From NCBI RefSeq assembly GCF_021538895.1, contig NZ_JADDRL010000052.1, forward strand, positions 1 through 63,324: a stretch of DNA of 63,324 nucleotides. Reading direction: 5' to 3'. This DNA comes from Streptomyces olivochromogenes. GTDB taxonomy: Bacteria; Actinomycetota; Actinomycetes; Streptomycetales; Streptomycetaceae. The notes below the pieces were generated by a model. It saw only the letters and a list, made by a program, of their open reading frames with translations, made no database searches and was not told the DNA's origin. Shown one piece after another: positions 7,621 to 15,167 of the stretch. Positions within the stretch are counted from its first letter, which is position 1. Each line of letters starts with the position of its first letter. The position numbers and the translations under genes were made by a program.

Positions 7621-8757
7621 GTGCGGGACGAAGAGCGCGGCACACGGGAGCTGCCGGTCGAGGACGGGGGCGTCCCCTGCCCGAGCGGAGGCGAGAGCTT
7701 GGCGAACAACCCCACGGGCGGTTCCCGACGCATGACGGACGGCATCGACGCCATCCCCGAGCAGGCCCGGCCGCACCCGGAGGACGACTCCGCGCAGGCC
7801 GGCTTCCCGGACGACGGGCAGCGGGATCGGAAAGGTGGCGTGCAGAGCGGGCCTCCGGCACGACGGGGCGGGGCCGTGTCCCCCGGCCGAGCGGAGGCGG
7901 CGGCTCGGCGAAGGGCGACGGGCGGGACGATGAGCGAGCACGAGCGAAACTCCGAGGACGACGCGCCGGGCGCGGAGGCCGCGCAGGGCACGCACCACGA
8001 TCCTCAGGACCGCAGCGGAGCGCGCGCGATGTTCGTCGAGCTGCGCAGCCTGAAGGACGGCAGCCCCGAGTACGCGGAGCTGCGCAACCAGCTGGTCCGC
8101 ATGCATCTGCCGCTCGTCGAGCACCTCGCGCGCCGCTTCCGCAACCGCGGCGAGCCCCTCGACGACCTGACCCAGGTCGCCACCATCGGCCTGATCAAGT
8201 CGGTGGACCGGTTCGACCCCGACCGCGGCGTGGAGTTCTCCACGTACGCCACCCCGACGGTCGTCGGCGAGATCAAGCGCCACTTCCGTGACAAGGGCTG
8301 GGCCGTCCGCGTCCCGCGCCGTCTGCAGGAGCTGCGCCTCGCCCTGACCACGGCGACGGCCGAGCTCTCCCAGCAGCACGGGCGCTCCCCCACCGTCCAC
8401 GAACTCGCCGAGAAGCTCGCCATCTCGGAGGAGGAGGTCCTGGAGGGCCTGGAGTCGGCGAACGCCTACTCCACCCTGTCCCTGGACGTCCCGGACACCG
8501 ACGACGAGTCCCCGGCGGTCGCCGACACCCTCGGCGCCGAGGACGAGGCGCTGGAGGGCGTGGAGTACCGCGAGTCCCTCAAGCCGCTCCTCGAGGACCT
8601 CCCGCCGCGCGAGAAGCGCATCCTGCTCCTGCGCTTCTTCGGCAACATGACCCAGTCCCAGATCGCGCAGGAGGTCGGCATCTCCCAGATGCACGTCTCC
8701 CGCCTGCTGGCCCGCACCCTGGCCCAGCTCCGGGAGAAGCTGCTGGTGGAGGAGTAG
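7621..8757 (+). CDS. sigH: RNA polymerase sigma factor SigH (SigB/SigF family), with N-terminal extension
   Basis: This is a group 3 sigma factor of the SigB/F/G type for osmotic and general stress. Region 2 contains the RMHLPLVEHLARRF and DLTQVATIGLIKSVDRFD stretches. Region 3 follows the RVPRRLQELR linker. Region 4 has a helix-turn-helix in MTQSQIAQEVGISQMHVSRL. The first GTG gives 378 residues, but the conserved fold only begins near residue 125. At least three further in-frame starts precede it: a TTG at 7699 behind GCGGAGG, an ATG at 7732 and an ATG at 7930 (275 residues). Several SigH products of different length are known in S. coelicolor, which agrees with this arrangement. The extension is rich in Pro, Gly and charged residues and looks disordered. 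Confidence 0.9.
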   Translation: MRDEERGTRELPVEDGGVPCPSGGESLANNPTGGSRRMTDGIDAIPEQARPHPEDDSAQAGFPDDGQRDRKGGVQSGPPARRGGAVSPGRAEAAARRRATGGTMSEHERNSEDDAPGAEAAQGTHHDPQDRSGARAMFVELRSLKDGSPEYAELRNQLVRMHLPLVEHLARRFRNRGEPLDDLTQVATIGLIKSVDRFDPDRGVEFSTYATPTVVGEIKRHFRDKGWAVRVPRRLQELRLALTTATAELSQQHGRSPTVHELAEKLAISEEEVLEGLESANAYSTLSLDVPDTDDESPAVADTLGAEDEALEGVEYRESLKPLLEDLPPREKRILLLRFFGNMTQSQIAQEVGISQMHVSRLLARTLAQLREKLLVEE

Positions 8758-8783
8758 GCCCACGGCCGACAGACGTCACGGAC

Positions 8784-8801
8784 CGGCGCTCCGAAGCGCC
8801 G
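8784..8801. terminator. Hairpin between convergent sigH and membrane-protein genes
   Basis: A 7-bp stem (cggcgct with agcgccg) around ccga lies in the 48-base gap between two converging genes. It could serve both directions. There is no T run. Confidence 0.45.
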
Positions 8802-8805
8802 CGGG

Positions 8806-9267
8806 CTAGCGCTTCGGTTCCTCCGCCTCCGTGCGTCCCGGGCCCCGGATGCCGAGGGCCGCGGTCGTGGCCGGGTTCACCAGGAGGACCAGGGACGTGA
8901 CCGCGACCACGGCGAGGGCGATGCCGGCCGGGATCGCGAGGCTGTCGGCCTGCAGGAGGCTGTAGGCGACGGGAAGGGCCATGATCTGGGTGATCACGGC
9001 CGGGCCCCGGCTCCAGCTGCGGCGCCGCAGCAACCCGCGCGCGGCGAGCAGGGGAAGCAGGGCCAGGACGATCAGCGTGATGCCCAGAGTGACGGCCTGC
9101 TGCCGGTCGTCGGGGTCACCGGTGAGACCGAGGACGAGCACCCATCCGCCGCCGACCAGCAGCGCGAGCCCCTCCAGCGCGGCCAGCGCGGCCGCGTACG
9201 TCAGGCGGCGCGGACGGGGGCCATCGGCTCGCGCGGAGTCGGATACGGGGGTCTGCTCGCTGCTCAC
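8806..9267 (-). CDS. Small four-helix membrane protein of unknown function
   Basis: The 153-residue product has four predicted membrane segments: YAAALAALEGLALLVGGGW, the TLGITLIVLALLPLLAARG stretch, ITQIMALPVAYSLLQ and the IPAGIALAVVAVTSLVLLV stretch. Charged N and C termini should both face the cytoplasm. I do not recognise a functional family. It converges with sigH and diverges from the lipid kinase gene. The GTG start has only a weak upstream site. Confidence 0.75.
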   Translation of the reverse strand: MSSEQTPVSDSARADGPRPRRLTYAAALAALEGLALLVGGGWVLVLGLTGDPDDRQQAVTLGITLIVLALLPLLAARGLLRRRSWSRGPAVITQIMALPVAYSLLQADSLAIPAGIALAVVAVTSLVLLVNPATTAALGIRGPGRTEAEEPKR

Positions 9268-9383
9268 CCCAGAAGCGTAGCCCTCGCCCCGGGCGCCCGA
9301 GTGTCCAGGCTCACGCCCCCATCTCTTACCGGATCCCTACCTCGGTATGGGCCGGGTACCCCCCAGTAGGTACGCTGCAATCC

Positions 9384-10352
9384 ATGCGTGCACTTCTCGT
9401 GGTCAATCCGGCGGCAACCACCACAAGCGCACGTAGGCGCGACGTCCTGATCCACGCCCTGGCGAGCGAGATGAAGCTGGAGGCGGTCACCACCGAGTAC
9501 CGCGGCCACGCGCGCGACCTGGGCCGACAGGCGGCGGAGAGTGACGACATAGATCTGGTGGTCGCCCTCGGCGGTGACGGCACGGTCAACGAGGTCGTCA
9601 ACGGACTGCTGCACAACGGCCCCGACCCCGAGCGCCTCCCCGGCCTCGCCGTGGTCCCCGGCGGCTCCACCAATGTCTTCGCCCGCGCACTGGGCCTGCC
9701 CAACGATCCCGTGGAGGCGACCGGCGCCCTGCTGGACGCCCTGCGCGAGCAGCGCGAGCGCGTCGTCGGCCTCGGGCTCACCTCCGGTACGCCCGGCACC
9801 GAGGACGAGGCGGTTCCGGCTCGCTGGTTCACCTTCAACGCCGGTCTCGGCTTCGACGCCGGTGTCGTCGGCCGGGTCGAGCAGCAGCGCGAGCACGGCA
9901 AGAAATCCACGCACGCCTTGTACGTACGTCAGGTTGTCCGGCAGTTCCTTGGCGAGCAGCACCGCCGGCACGGCTCGATCACGCTCGAACAACCCGGCGA
10001 GGACCCGATCGCCGATCTTGTGGTCGCCATAGTCTCGAACACCTCGCCCTGGACGTATCTCGGCAATCGCCCGATGTACACGTCACCTAAGGCCTCGTTC
10101 GATAAGGGACTCGACGTACTCGGTCTCAGCCGCCTGTCCACGGCCGCGGTTGCCCGGTATGGCACCCAGTTGCTCACTTCGTCCCCCGAGCGTGGACCTC
10201 ACGGCAGGCATGCCACCTCCCTGCACGACCTGGACCGCTTCACCTTGCATTCGAAGGTGCCACTGCCTCTCCAGATGGACGGAGACCACCTCGGGCTGCG
10301 TACGAGCGTGACGTTCACAGGCGTACGCCGCGCACTGCGTGTGATTGTGTGA
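9384..10352 (+). CDS. Diacylglycerol kinase family (lipid kinase) protein
   Basis: The 322-residue protein has the DAGK catalytic fold. The N terminus ALLVVNPAA starts the nucleotide-binding domain. The glycine-rich LVVALGGDGTVNEVVNG loop binds ATP, and VVPGGSTNVFARALGLPNDP is the second conserved motif (the TN pair follows the usual GT pattern). It is expected to phosphorylate a lipid such as diacylglycerol or a sphingoid-like acceptor at the membrane; the acceptor is not predictable. A DAGK-family gene beside a whiB-like gene is also found in mycobacteria. No strong ribosome-binding site is seen. Confidence 0.9.
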   Translation: MRALLVVNPAATTTSARRRDVLIHALASEMKLEAVTTEYRGHARDLGRQAAESDDIDLVVALGGDGTVNEVVNGLLHNGPDPERLPGLAVVPGGSTNVFARALGLPNDPVEATGALLDALREQRERVVGLGLTSGTPGTEDEAVPARWFTFNAGLGFDAGVVGRVEQQREHGKKSTHALYVRQVVRQFLGEQHRRHGSITLEQPGEDPIADLVVAIVSNTSPWTYLGNRPMYTSPKASFDKGLDVLGLSRLSTAAVARYGTQLLTSSPERGPHGRHATSLHDLDRFTLHSKVPLPLQMDGDHLGLRTSVTFTGVRRALRVIV

Positions 10353-10670
10353 GTGGAACAGGCAAAAGTCCTTTCACTCGAACGTTTAGGCCAGGATCCA
10401 CCCCATGGAAGTACGGCTGTGACCCAGTCGACACCGAGGAATCAAAAAAAACTTTCCGGAAGGGGTTGTATCCGCCGCTGAGGTTTGCGAGTCTCTACGT
10501 GGCGATCGGGACGGCCCGCAACACCGGCCTCCACTGATCACCAGAACCCCTCTTCAAACCCAGGCCATCGCCGGCGAACCTGGCAATGGACCCTTCACTT
10601 GTTGAGGGATTCGTGAAAGCGTTCACATTCACAAGCAACCCGCACGTAATACCAAGGAGAGGTAGCAGCC
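10353..10670 (+). other. Long wblE leader and promoter region
   Basis: This 318-base gap carries no convincing gene. It contains an unusual run of eight A residues at about 10444-10452, directly before GGAAG. That pentamer is followed at 20 bases by GTT, which resembles but does not match a SigR/ECF promoter (18-base spacing expected). A purine-rich AAGGAGAGG lies close before wblE. Confidence 0.5.
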
Positions 10671-10928
10671 ATGGACTGGCGTCACAACGCCGTTTGCCGC
10701 GAGGAAGACCCCGAGCTCTTCTTCCCCATCGGCAACACCGGTCCTGCGCTGCTGCAGATCGAGGAAGCCAAGGCCGTCTGCCGTCGCTGCCCCGTCATGG
10801 AGCAGTGCCTGCAGTGGGCGCTCGAGTCCGGTCAGGACTCGGGCGTCTGGGGTGGTCTCAGCGAGGACGAGCGCCGCGCCATGAAGCGCCGCGCCGCCCG
10901 CAACCGGGCTCGTCAGGCTTCCGCCTGA
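10671..10928 (+). CDS. wblE: WhiB-like iron-sulfur transcription factor WblE (WhiB1 orthologue)
   Basis: The 85-residue protein has all WhiB-family marks: four cysteines at 9, 37, 40 and 46 for a [4Fe-4S] cluster, the GVWGG turn at 58-62, and a basic C terminus (KRRAARNRARQ) for DNA contact. WhiB proteins bind the primary sigma factor region 4 and respond to nitric oxide or oxygen. The neighbouring sensor kinase resembles PdtaS, the same neighbour as mycobacterial whiB1, which supports calling this WblE. The ATG follows AAGGAGAGGTAGCAGCC. A strong terminator follows within 130 bases, so the gene is monocistronic. Confidence 0.95.
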   Translation: MDWRHNAVCREEDPELFFPIGNTGPALLQIEEAKAVCRRCPVMEQCLQWALESGQDSGVWGGLSEDERRAMKRRAARNRARQASA

Positions 10929-11053
10929 CACTCCCACCCCTGCTGACAGCCTGAGCTTGGCGGCGCGTACAGCGAGTACGCATCTCCCGCCCCCGAGCCG
11001 CAGCGCGCAGTACCCCGATGCGCTTAGTAGTAGAAGAGCAGCAACGAGCACTG

Positions 11054-11088
11054 GCCTCGGACCTGATCAAGGTCCGAGGCTCTTTGCT
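11054..11088. terminator. Strong terminator between wblE and the sensor kinase
   Basis: A perfect 11-bp stem (gcctcggacct with aggtccgaggc) around gatca is followed by tcttt. It sits between two converging genes and probably ends wblE transcription; the symmetric stem may also serve the opposite strand. Confidence 0.85.
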
Positions 11089-11150
11089 GTTCGGACGAGT
11101 TCCGCTCGCGAACTCGTCGATGTCCGCTCGGTGTTCGCCGGGAGATGTCC

Positions 11151-12626
11151 CTACTTGTGCGACCGGACCGGAATGTCCAGGATCACCCGTGTCCCGCGCC
11201 CGGGCGCCGGGACCATGTCGAACGTTCCGCCCAACTCGCCCTCGACCAGGGTTCGTACGATCTGCAGGCCGAGGTTGCCGGCGGTCTGCGGGTCGAATCC
11301 CTCGGGCAGACCGACGCCGTCGTCCTGGACGGTGACGAGGAGGCGGGCCTCCTTGGTGGTGCCGCCGCGGACCGCCGCGACCTCGACCGTGCCGGTGTCG
11401 CCCTCCCGGAAGCCGTGTTCGAGGGCGTTCTGCAGGATTTCGGTCAGGACCATCGACAGCGGGGTCGCGACCTCGGCGTCGAGTATCCCGAAGCGGCCGG
11501 TGCGTCGGCCGGTGACCTTGCCCGGCGAGATCTCGGCGACCATCGCGAGCACACGGTCGGCGATCTCGTCGAACTCCACGCGCTCGTCCAGGTTCTGCGA
11601 CAGCGTCTCGTGCACGATGGCGATCGAGCCGACACGCCGGACGGCCTCCTCCAGGGCCTCCCGGCCCCGGTCGGACTCGATGCGCCGCGCCTGGAGGCGG
11701 AGCAGGGCCGCGACCGTCTGGAGGTTGTTCTTCACCCGGTGGTGGATCTCCCGGATGGTCGCGTCCTTGGTGATCAACTCGCGTTCGCGGCGCCGCAGTT
11801 CGGTGACGTCCCGGAGCAGCACCAGCGAGCCGATCCGGGTCCCCTTGGGCTTGAGCGGGATGGCCCGGAACTGGATGACCCCGTCGTTCCCCTCGATCTC
11901 GAACTCACGGGGCGCCCAGCCGCTGGCGACCTTGGCCAGCGCCTCGTCCACCGGCCCCCGGGTCGGGGCGAGTTCGGCGGTGGTCGCGCCCAAGTGGTGG
12001 CCGACCAGGTCGGAGGCGAGGCCGAGGCGGTGGTAGGCGGACAGGGCGTTCGGCGAGGCGTACTGGACGGTGCCGTCCGCGTCGAGCCGGATCAGGCCGT
12101 CGCCGACGCGCGGCGAGGCGTCCATGTCGACCTGCTGGTCGGGGAACGGGAAGGAGCCGGCCGCGATCATCTGCGCCAGGTCGGAGGCGCTCTGGAGGTA
12201 GGTCAGCTCCAGGCGGCTCGGGGTCCGGACGGTGAGCAGGTTGGTGTTGCGGGCGATGACGCCGAGGACGCGCCCCTCACGTCGTACGGGGATCGACTCG
12301 ACCCGTACGGGGACCTCCTCGCGCCACTCCGGGTCGCCCTCGCGCACGATCCGGCCCTCGTCGAGCGCCGCGTCCAGCATGGGGCGCCGGCCACGCGGGA
12401 CCAGGTGGCCGACCATGTCGTCCTGGTAGGAGGTGGGGCCGGTGTTGGGCCGCATCTGGGCGACCGAGACGTACCGCGTGCCGTCGCGGGTGGGGACCCA
12501 CAGGACCAGGTCGGCGAAGGAGAGGTCGGAGAGCAGCTGCCACTCCGAGACCAGCAGATGCAGCCACTCCAGGTCGGAGTCGCCCAGAGCGGTGTGCTGG
12601 CGTACGAGTTCGTTCATGGAGGGCAC
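11151..12626 (-). CDS. PdtaS-like cytosolic sensor histidine kinase (GAF/PAS, HisKA_2)
   Basis: The 491-residue protein has no membrane segment. Residues of about 5-155 form the GAF-like sensor of the H_kinase_N family, 170-275 a PAS domain (LDADGTVQYASPNALSAY), 290-370 a HisKA_2 dimerisation domain with the phospho-acceptor in REIHHRVKNNLQTV (His295/296), and 390-485 the ATPase domain with N-box EILQNALEH and G-box VQDDGVGLPEGF. This layout matches mycobacterial PdtaS, which pairs with an ANTAR RNA-binding response regulator; none is encoded nearby. The start is uncertain: GTG (used) or an ATG three codons in, neither with a good ribosome-binding site. A DasR-type operator lies about 230 bases upstream. 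Confidence 0.88.
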   Translation of the reverse strand: MPSMNELVRQHTALGDSDLEWLHLLVSEWQLLSDLSFADLVLWVPTRDGTRYVSVAQMRPNTGPTSYQDDMVGHLVPRGRRPMLDAALDEGRIVREGDPEWREEVPVRVESIPVRREGRVLGVIARNTNLLTVRTPSRLELTYLQSASDLAQMIAAGSFPFPDQQVDMDASPRVGDGLIRLDADGTVQYASPNALSAYHRLGLASDLVGHHLGATTAELAPTRGPVDEALAKVASGWAPREFEIEGNDGVIQFRAIPLKPKGTRIGSLVLLRDVTELRRRERELITKDATIREIHHRVKNNLQTVAALLRLQARRIESDRGREALEEAVRRVGSIAIVHETLSQNLDERVEFDEIADRVLAMVAEISPGKVTGRRTGRFGILDAEVATPLSMVLTEILQNALEHGFREGDTGTVEVAAVRGGTTKEARLLVTVQDDGVGLPEGFDPQTAGNLGLQIVRTLVEGELGGTFDMVPAPGRGTRVILDIPVRSHK

Positions 12627-13005
12627 GTGTGCGAGCGTACCCGGGCAGATGTGGATGGCCGAAAAACACCCGCGGGCCGCGGCGCCTGGGAGGGACCCTC
12701 AGCCCTCCCGGCACCGCAGCCCGGAGCAGTTTCGGCCGCGGGGTGTGCGGTCCCGACCGGCCGAATGGTGAGGAACCGGGGCAGTCAGGGCAGAGAGCAC
12801 CGGGTCCTCGGTCCGCCTTCCTGTGCGGGGAAGACGGAAGTCGTCCTCTCGCATTGTGGACTAGACCATGGGGTGTGTCCACGTGTTGGAGGATGTTCAC
12901 ACTTGGCGATCCGCAGCCTAGCCCGCCCGGGTTACGAACGGGGTCGGATCATGATGGCAATTTCCGCCACCGCCACCGATTCTTTTCGGCTGGCGGGGTG
13001 TCCGC
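12627..13005. other. Intergenic region upstream of the sensor kinase
   Basis: This 379-base gap lies between the sensor-kinase start and the end of the SIS-domain gene, both on the minus strand. No coding sequence is supported. It holds a DasR-type operator (separate entry). It may carry the kinase promoter. Confidence 0.5.
12855..12870. promoter_or_regulatory. DasR-responsive element (dre)-like site, orphan
   Basis: The sequence TGTGGACTAGACCATG contains the core TGGACTAGACCA, identical to the core of the site upstream of dasR itself and close to the dre consensus TGGTCTAGACCA. It lies downstream of the SIS gene and about 230 bases upstream of the sensor kinase. Confidence 0.7.
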
Positions 13006-14076
13006 TCAGCGGGTCTCCGTCACCTTGGCCAGGGCGCGGGGGGCGTCCGGGTCCTGGCCGCGGGCGATGGTGACCTCGTAGGCGAGCAGCTGGAGGGGGA
13101 TGATCTCCAGGACCGGCTGGAGCTCCTCGGCGACCCCGTCGGTGGGCAGGACGAAGCCGGCCGAGGCCTGCTCGACCTGATGAGCGGGTCCGACGACGAC
13201 CAGGTCGGCGCCCCGGCCGCGCAGCCGGTCGAGGACGGGCCGGAGGGCCTCGCCGCCCTTGCCGTCCGTGACGACCGCGATGACCGGGGAGACGTTGTCG
13301 ACCATGGCGAGGGGGCCGTGCAGGAGGTCGGCGCCGGAGTAGGACAGGGCGGGGATGTAGCTGGTCTCCATCAGTTTGAGGGCGGCCTCCTTGGCGGTGG
13401 GGTAGCCGTAGCCGCGCGAGGTGATGACCATGCGCTCGGCGAAGCGGTAGCGGGCGGCCAGGGCGCGCACCTCGGCGTGCCGGGCGAGCAGCTGCCCGGC
13501 GAGGTCGGGCAGCACCTTCGCGGCGGCGCCGTCACCGCCGCGCAGGCCCTCGACGAAGAGGTAGAGCGCGAGGAGCGAGGCCGTGTAGGTCTTGGTGGCG
13601 GGCAGGGCCCGCTCGGGACCGGCCAGGATGTCGATGTGGTACTCGGAGACGCCGGCCAGCGGGGAGTCGGCGTTGTTGGTCACGGCGAGGGTGATCGCGC
13701 CGGCCTCGCGGGCGGCCCGGGTGGAGGCGACCAGGTCCGGGGAGCCGCCGGACTGGCTGACGGTGATGACGAGCACGTCGGTCAGGTCGGGGCGGGCGCC
13801 GTAGGCCGTGGTGGTCGACATGGACGTGAGGCCGCAGGGCAGGCCGAGGCGGATTTCCAGCAGGTACTTGGCGTACAGGGCCGCGTTGTCGGAGGTGCCG
13901 CGGGCGGTGAGCAGCACGAAGCGGGGGCGGCGGGCGGCGATCTCCTGGGCCACCTGCCGGACGGCCGGGGCCCCCTCGTCCAGGATCCGGCGGAGCACGG
14001 CGGGCTGTTCGGCCATCTCGCGGGCCATGATCCGGCCCGGACGCTCGTCGGCGGAATCCGAGGTGGTGGCGGTCAT
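13006..14076 (-). CDS. SIS-domain sugar-phosphate isomerase/deaminase (AgaS/NagB-II/GlmS-like)
   Basis: The 356-residue protein has two SIS domains like the isomerase half of GlmS but no glutaminase domain. Conserved pieces are LLTARGTSDNAALYAKYL, VITVSQSGGSPDLV with the phosphate-binding SQSGGS, ATKTYTASLLAL, and SRGYGYPTAKEAALKLMET. Such proteins act on amino-sugar phosphates, as AgaS-type aldose-ketose isomerases or as SIS-type glucosamine-6-phosphate deaminases (NagB-II). The ATG is preceded by GGGAGGAACCACG; an upstream frame extension lacks a site. It is divergent from nagB, with a DasR operator between them, which places it in N-acetylglucosamine metabolism. The exact reaction is not settled. 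Confidence 0.85.
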   Translation of the reverse strand: MTATTSDSADERPGRIMAREMAEQPAVLRRILDEGAPAVRQVAQEIAARRPRFVLLTARGTSDNAALYAKYLLEIRLGLPCGLTSMSTTTAYGARPDLTDVLVITVSQSGGSPDLVASTRAAREAGAITLAVTNNADSPLAGVSEYHIDILAGPERALPATKTYTASLLALYLFVEGLRGGDGAAAKVLPDLAGQLLARHAEVRALAARYRFAERMVITSRGYGYPTAKEAALKLMETSYIPALSYSGADLLHGPLAMVDNVSPVIAVVTDGKGGEALRPVLDRLRGRGADLVVVGPAHQVEQASAGFVLPTDGVAEELQPVLEIIPLQLLAYEVTIARGQDPDAPRALAKVTETR

Positions 14077-14259
14077 CGTGGTTCCTCCCGGGGCAGGCGG
14101 GTCACTGGCGGCTCGCCGATCGTCGCCGGTGGTCACTGACGGTCGCCGGCAGGCCGGTGACGGGTCGACGACGAGGTGGCGACGGGTCGGGGACGGGGCG
14201 CTGACGGATCCCATTCCACTCCCCGAACAAGGGCGGCGTGCGTGCGGGGTGGATGTTAG

Positions 14260-14275
14260 ATTGGTCTAAACCACA
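14260..14275. promoter_or_regulatory. DasR operator (dre) in the nagB upstream region
   Basis: ATTGGTCTAAACCACA matches the dre dyad TGGTCTAGACCA at 11 of 12 core bases. It is 38 bases before the nagB start and also upstream of the divergent SIS gene, so DasR could repress both. Confidence 0.88.
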
Positions 14276-14312
14276 TAGACGTTCCAGCCCTCTTCAGAAC
14301 GGCAGGCCCAGC

Positions 14313-15098
14313 GTGGAAGTTGTCATCGTTCCGGATGCCACCGCGGGCGGCGAGCTGATCGCCGAGGCCATGGCGGAGTTGCTCCGGCGCAAGCCCGACG
14401 CCCTGCTCGGCGTGGCCACCGGCTCCACGCCGCTGCCCATCTACCGGGCGCTGACGGCGAAGGTGCGCGCCGGCGACGTGGACACCTCGCGGGCCCGGAT
14501 CGCACAGCTCGACGAGTACGTGGGACTGCCCGCCGACCATCCGGAGTCGTACCGTTCGGTGCTCGCGCGGGAGGTGCTGGAGCCGCTCGGGATCACGATG
14601 GACGCGTTCCTGGGTCCGGACGGCGCGGCCGAGGACGTGCGGGCGGCGTGCGAGGCGTACGACCGGGCGCTGACCGAGGCCGGCGGCGTGGACCTGCAGC
14701 TGCTCGGGATCGGCACCGACGGGCACATCGGGTTCAACGAGCCCTGCTCCTCGCTGGCCTCGCGCACGCGGATCAAGACGCTGACCGAGCAGACCCGCGT
14801 CGACAACGCGCGCTTCTTCGACGGGGACATCGAGCAGGTGCCGCACCACGTCATCACTCAGGGCATAGGCACGATCCTGGAGGCACGGCACCTGGTGCTG
14901 CTGGCCACCGGGGAGGGCAAGGCGGACGCGGTCGCCGCGACCGTCGAGGGGCCGGTCGCCGCGGTGTGCCCCGCCTCGGCGCTGCAGCTCCACCCGCACG
15001 CCACCGTGGTCGTCGACGAGGCGGCCGCCTCCAAGCTGAAGCTGGCGGACTACTTCCGGCACGCGTACGTCAACAAGCCGCAGTGGCAGGGGATCTGA
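14313..15098 (+). CDS. nagB: Glucosamine-6-phosphate deaminase NagB
   Basis: The 261-residue enzyme converts glucosamine 6-phosphate to fructose 6-phosphate and ammonia, the step that feeds imported chitin sugars into glycolysis. Family signatures are LGVATGSTPLPIYRAL near the N terminus, the QLDEYVGLP catalytic aspartate region, and GIGTDGHIGFNEPCSSLASRTRIKTL split around the catalytic DGHIGFNEP. Length fits the family. The GTG start fits the beginning of the conserved MEVVIVPD; the ribosome-binding site is weak. Glucosamine 6-phosphate is the ligand that releases DasR from DNA, and the DasR operator before the gene closes that loop. Confidence 0.95.
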   Translation: MEVVIVPDATAGGELIAEAMAELLRRKPDALLGVATGSTPLPIYRALTAKVRAGDVDTSRARIAQLDEYVGLPADHPESYRSVLAREVLEPLGITMDAFLGPDGAAEDVRAACEAYDRALTEAGGVDLQLLGIGTDGHIGFNEPCSSLASRTRIKTLTEQTRVDNARFFDGDIEQVPHHVITQGIGTILEARHLVLLATGEGKADAVAATVEGPVAAVCPASALQLHPHATVVVDEAAASKLKLADYFRHAYVNKPQWQGI

Positions 15099-15114
15099 CG
15101 GTCCCGGCACGTCC

Positions 15115-15150
15115 GAGGGCGCCGGCTCCCCCAGGGAGTCCGGCGCCCTC
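15115..15150. terminator. Bidirectional terminator between nagB and dasD
   Basis: An 11-bp perfect stem (gagggcgccgg with ccggcgccctc), extended by an inner ctccc/gggag pairing, lies in the 69-base gap between the converging nagB and dasD genes. Confidence 0.8.
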
Positions 15151-15167
15151 GTCGTACGGGCTCGGGG

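Noticed and set aside
10454..10485. SigR-type promoter before wblE
   Set aside because: GGAAG instead of GGAAT and 20-base spacing instead of 18; too weak to annotate as SigR-dependent.
10349..10537. 62-codon plus-strand frame after the lipid kinase
   Set aside because: It has no ribosome-binding site, overlaps the kinase stop and lies in the wblE promoter region; composition is not coding-like.
14100..14200. Short GGTCACTG and GACGGGTCG repeats before the SIS gene
   Set aside because: Copies are short, irregular and explained by local low complexity; no clear operator spacing.
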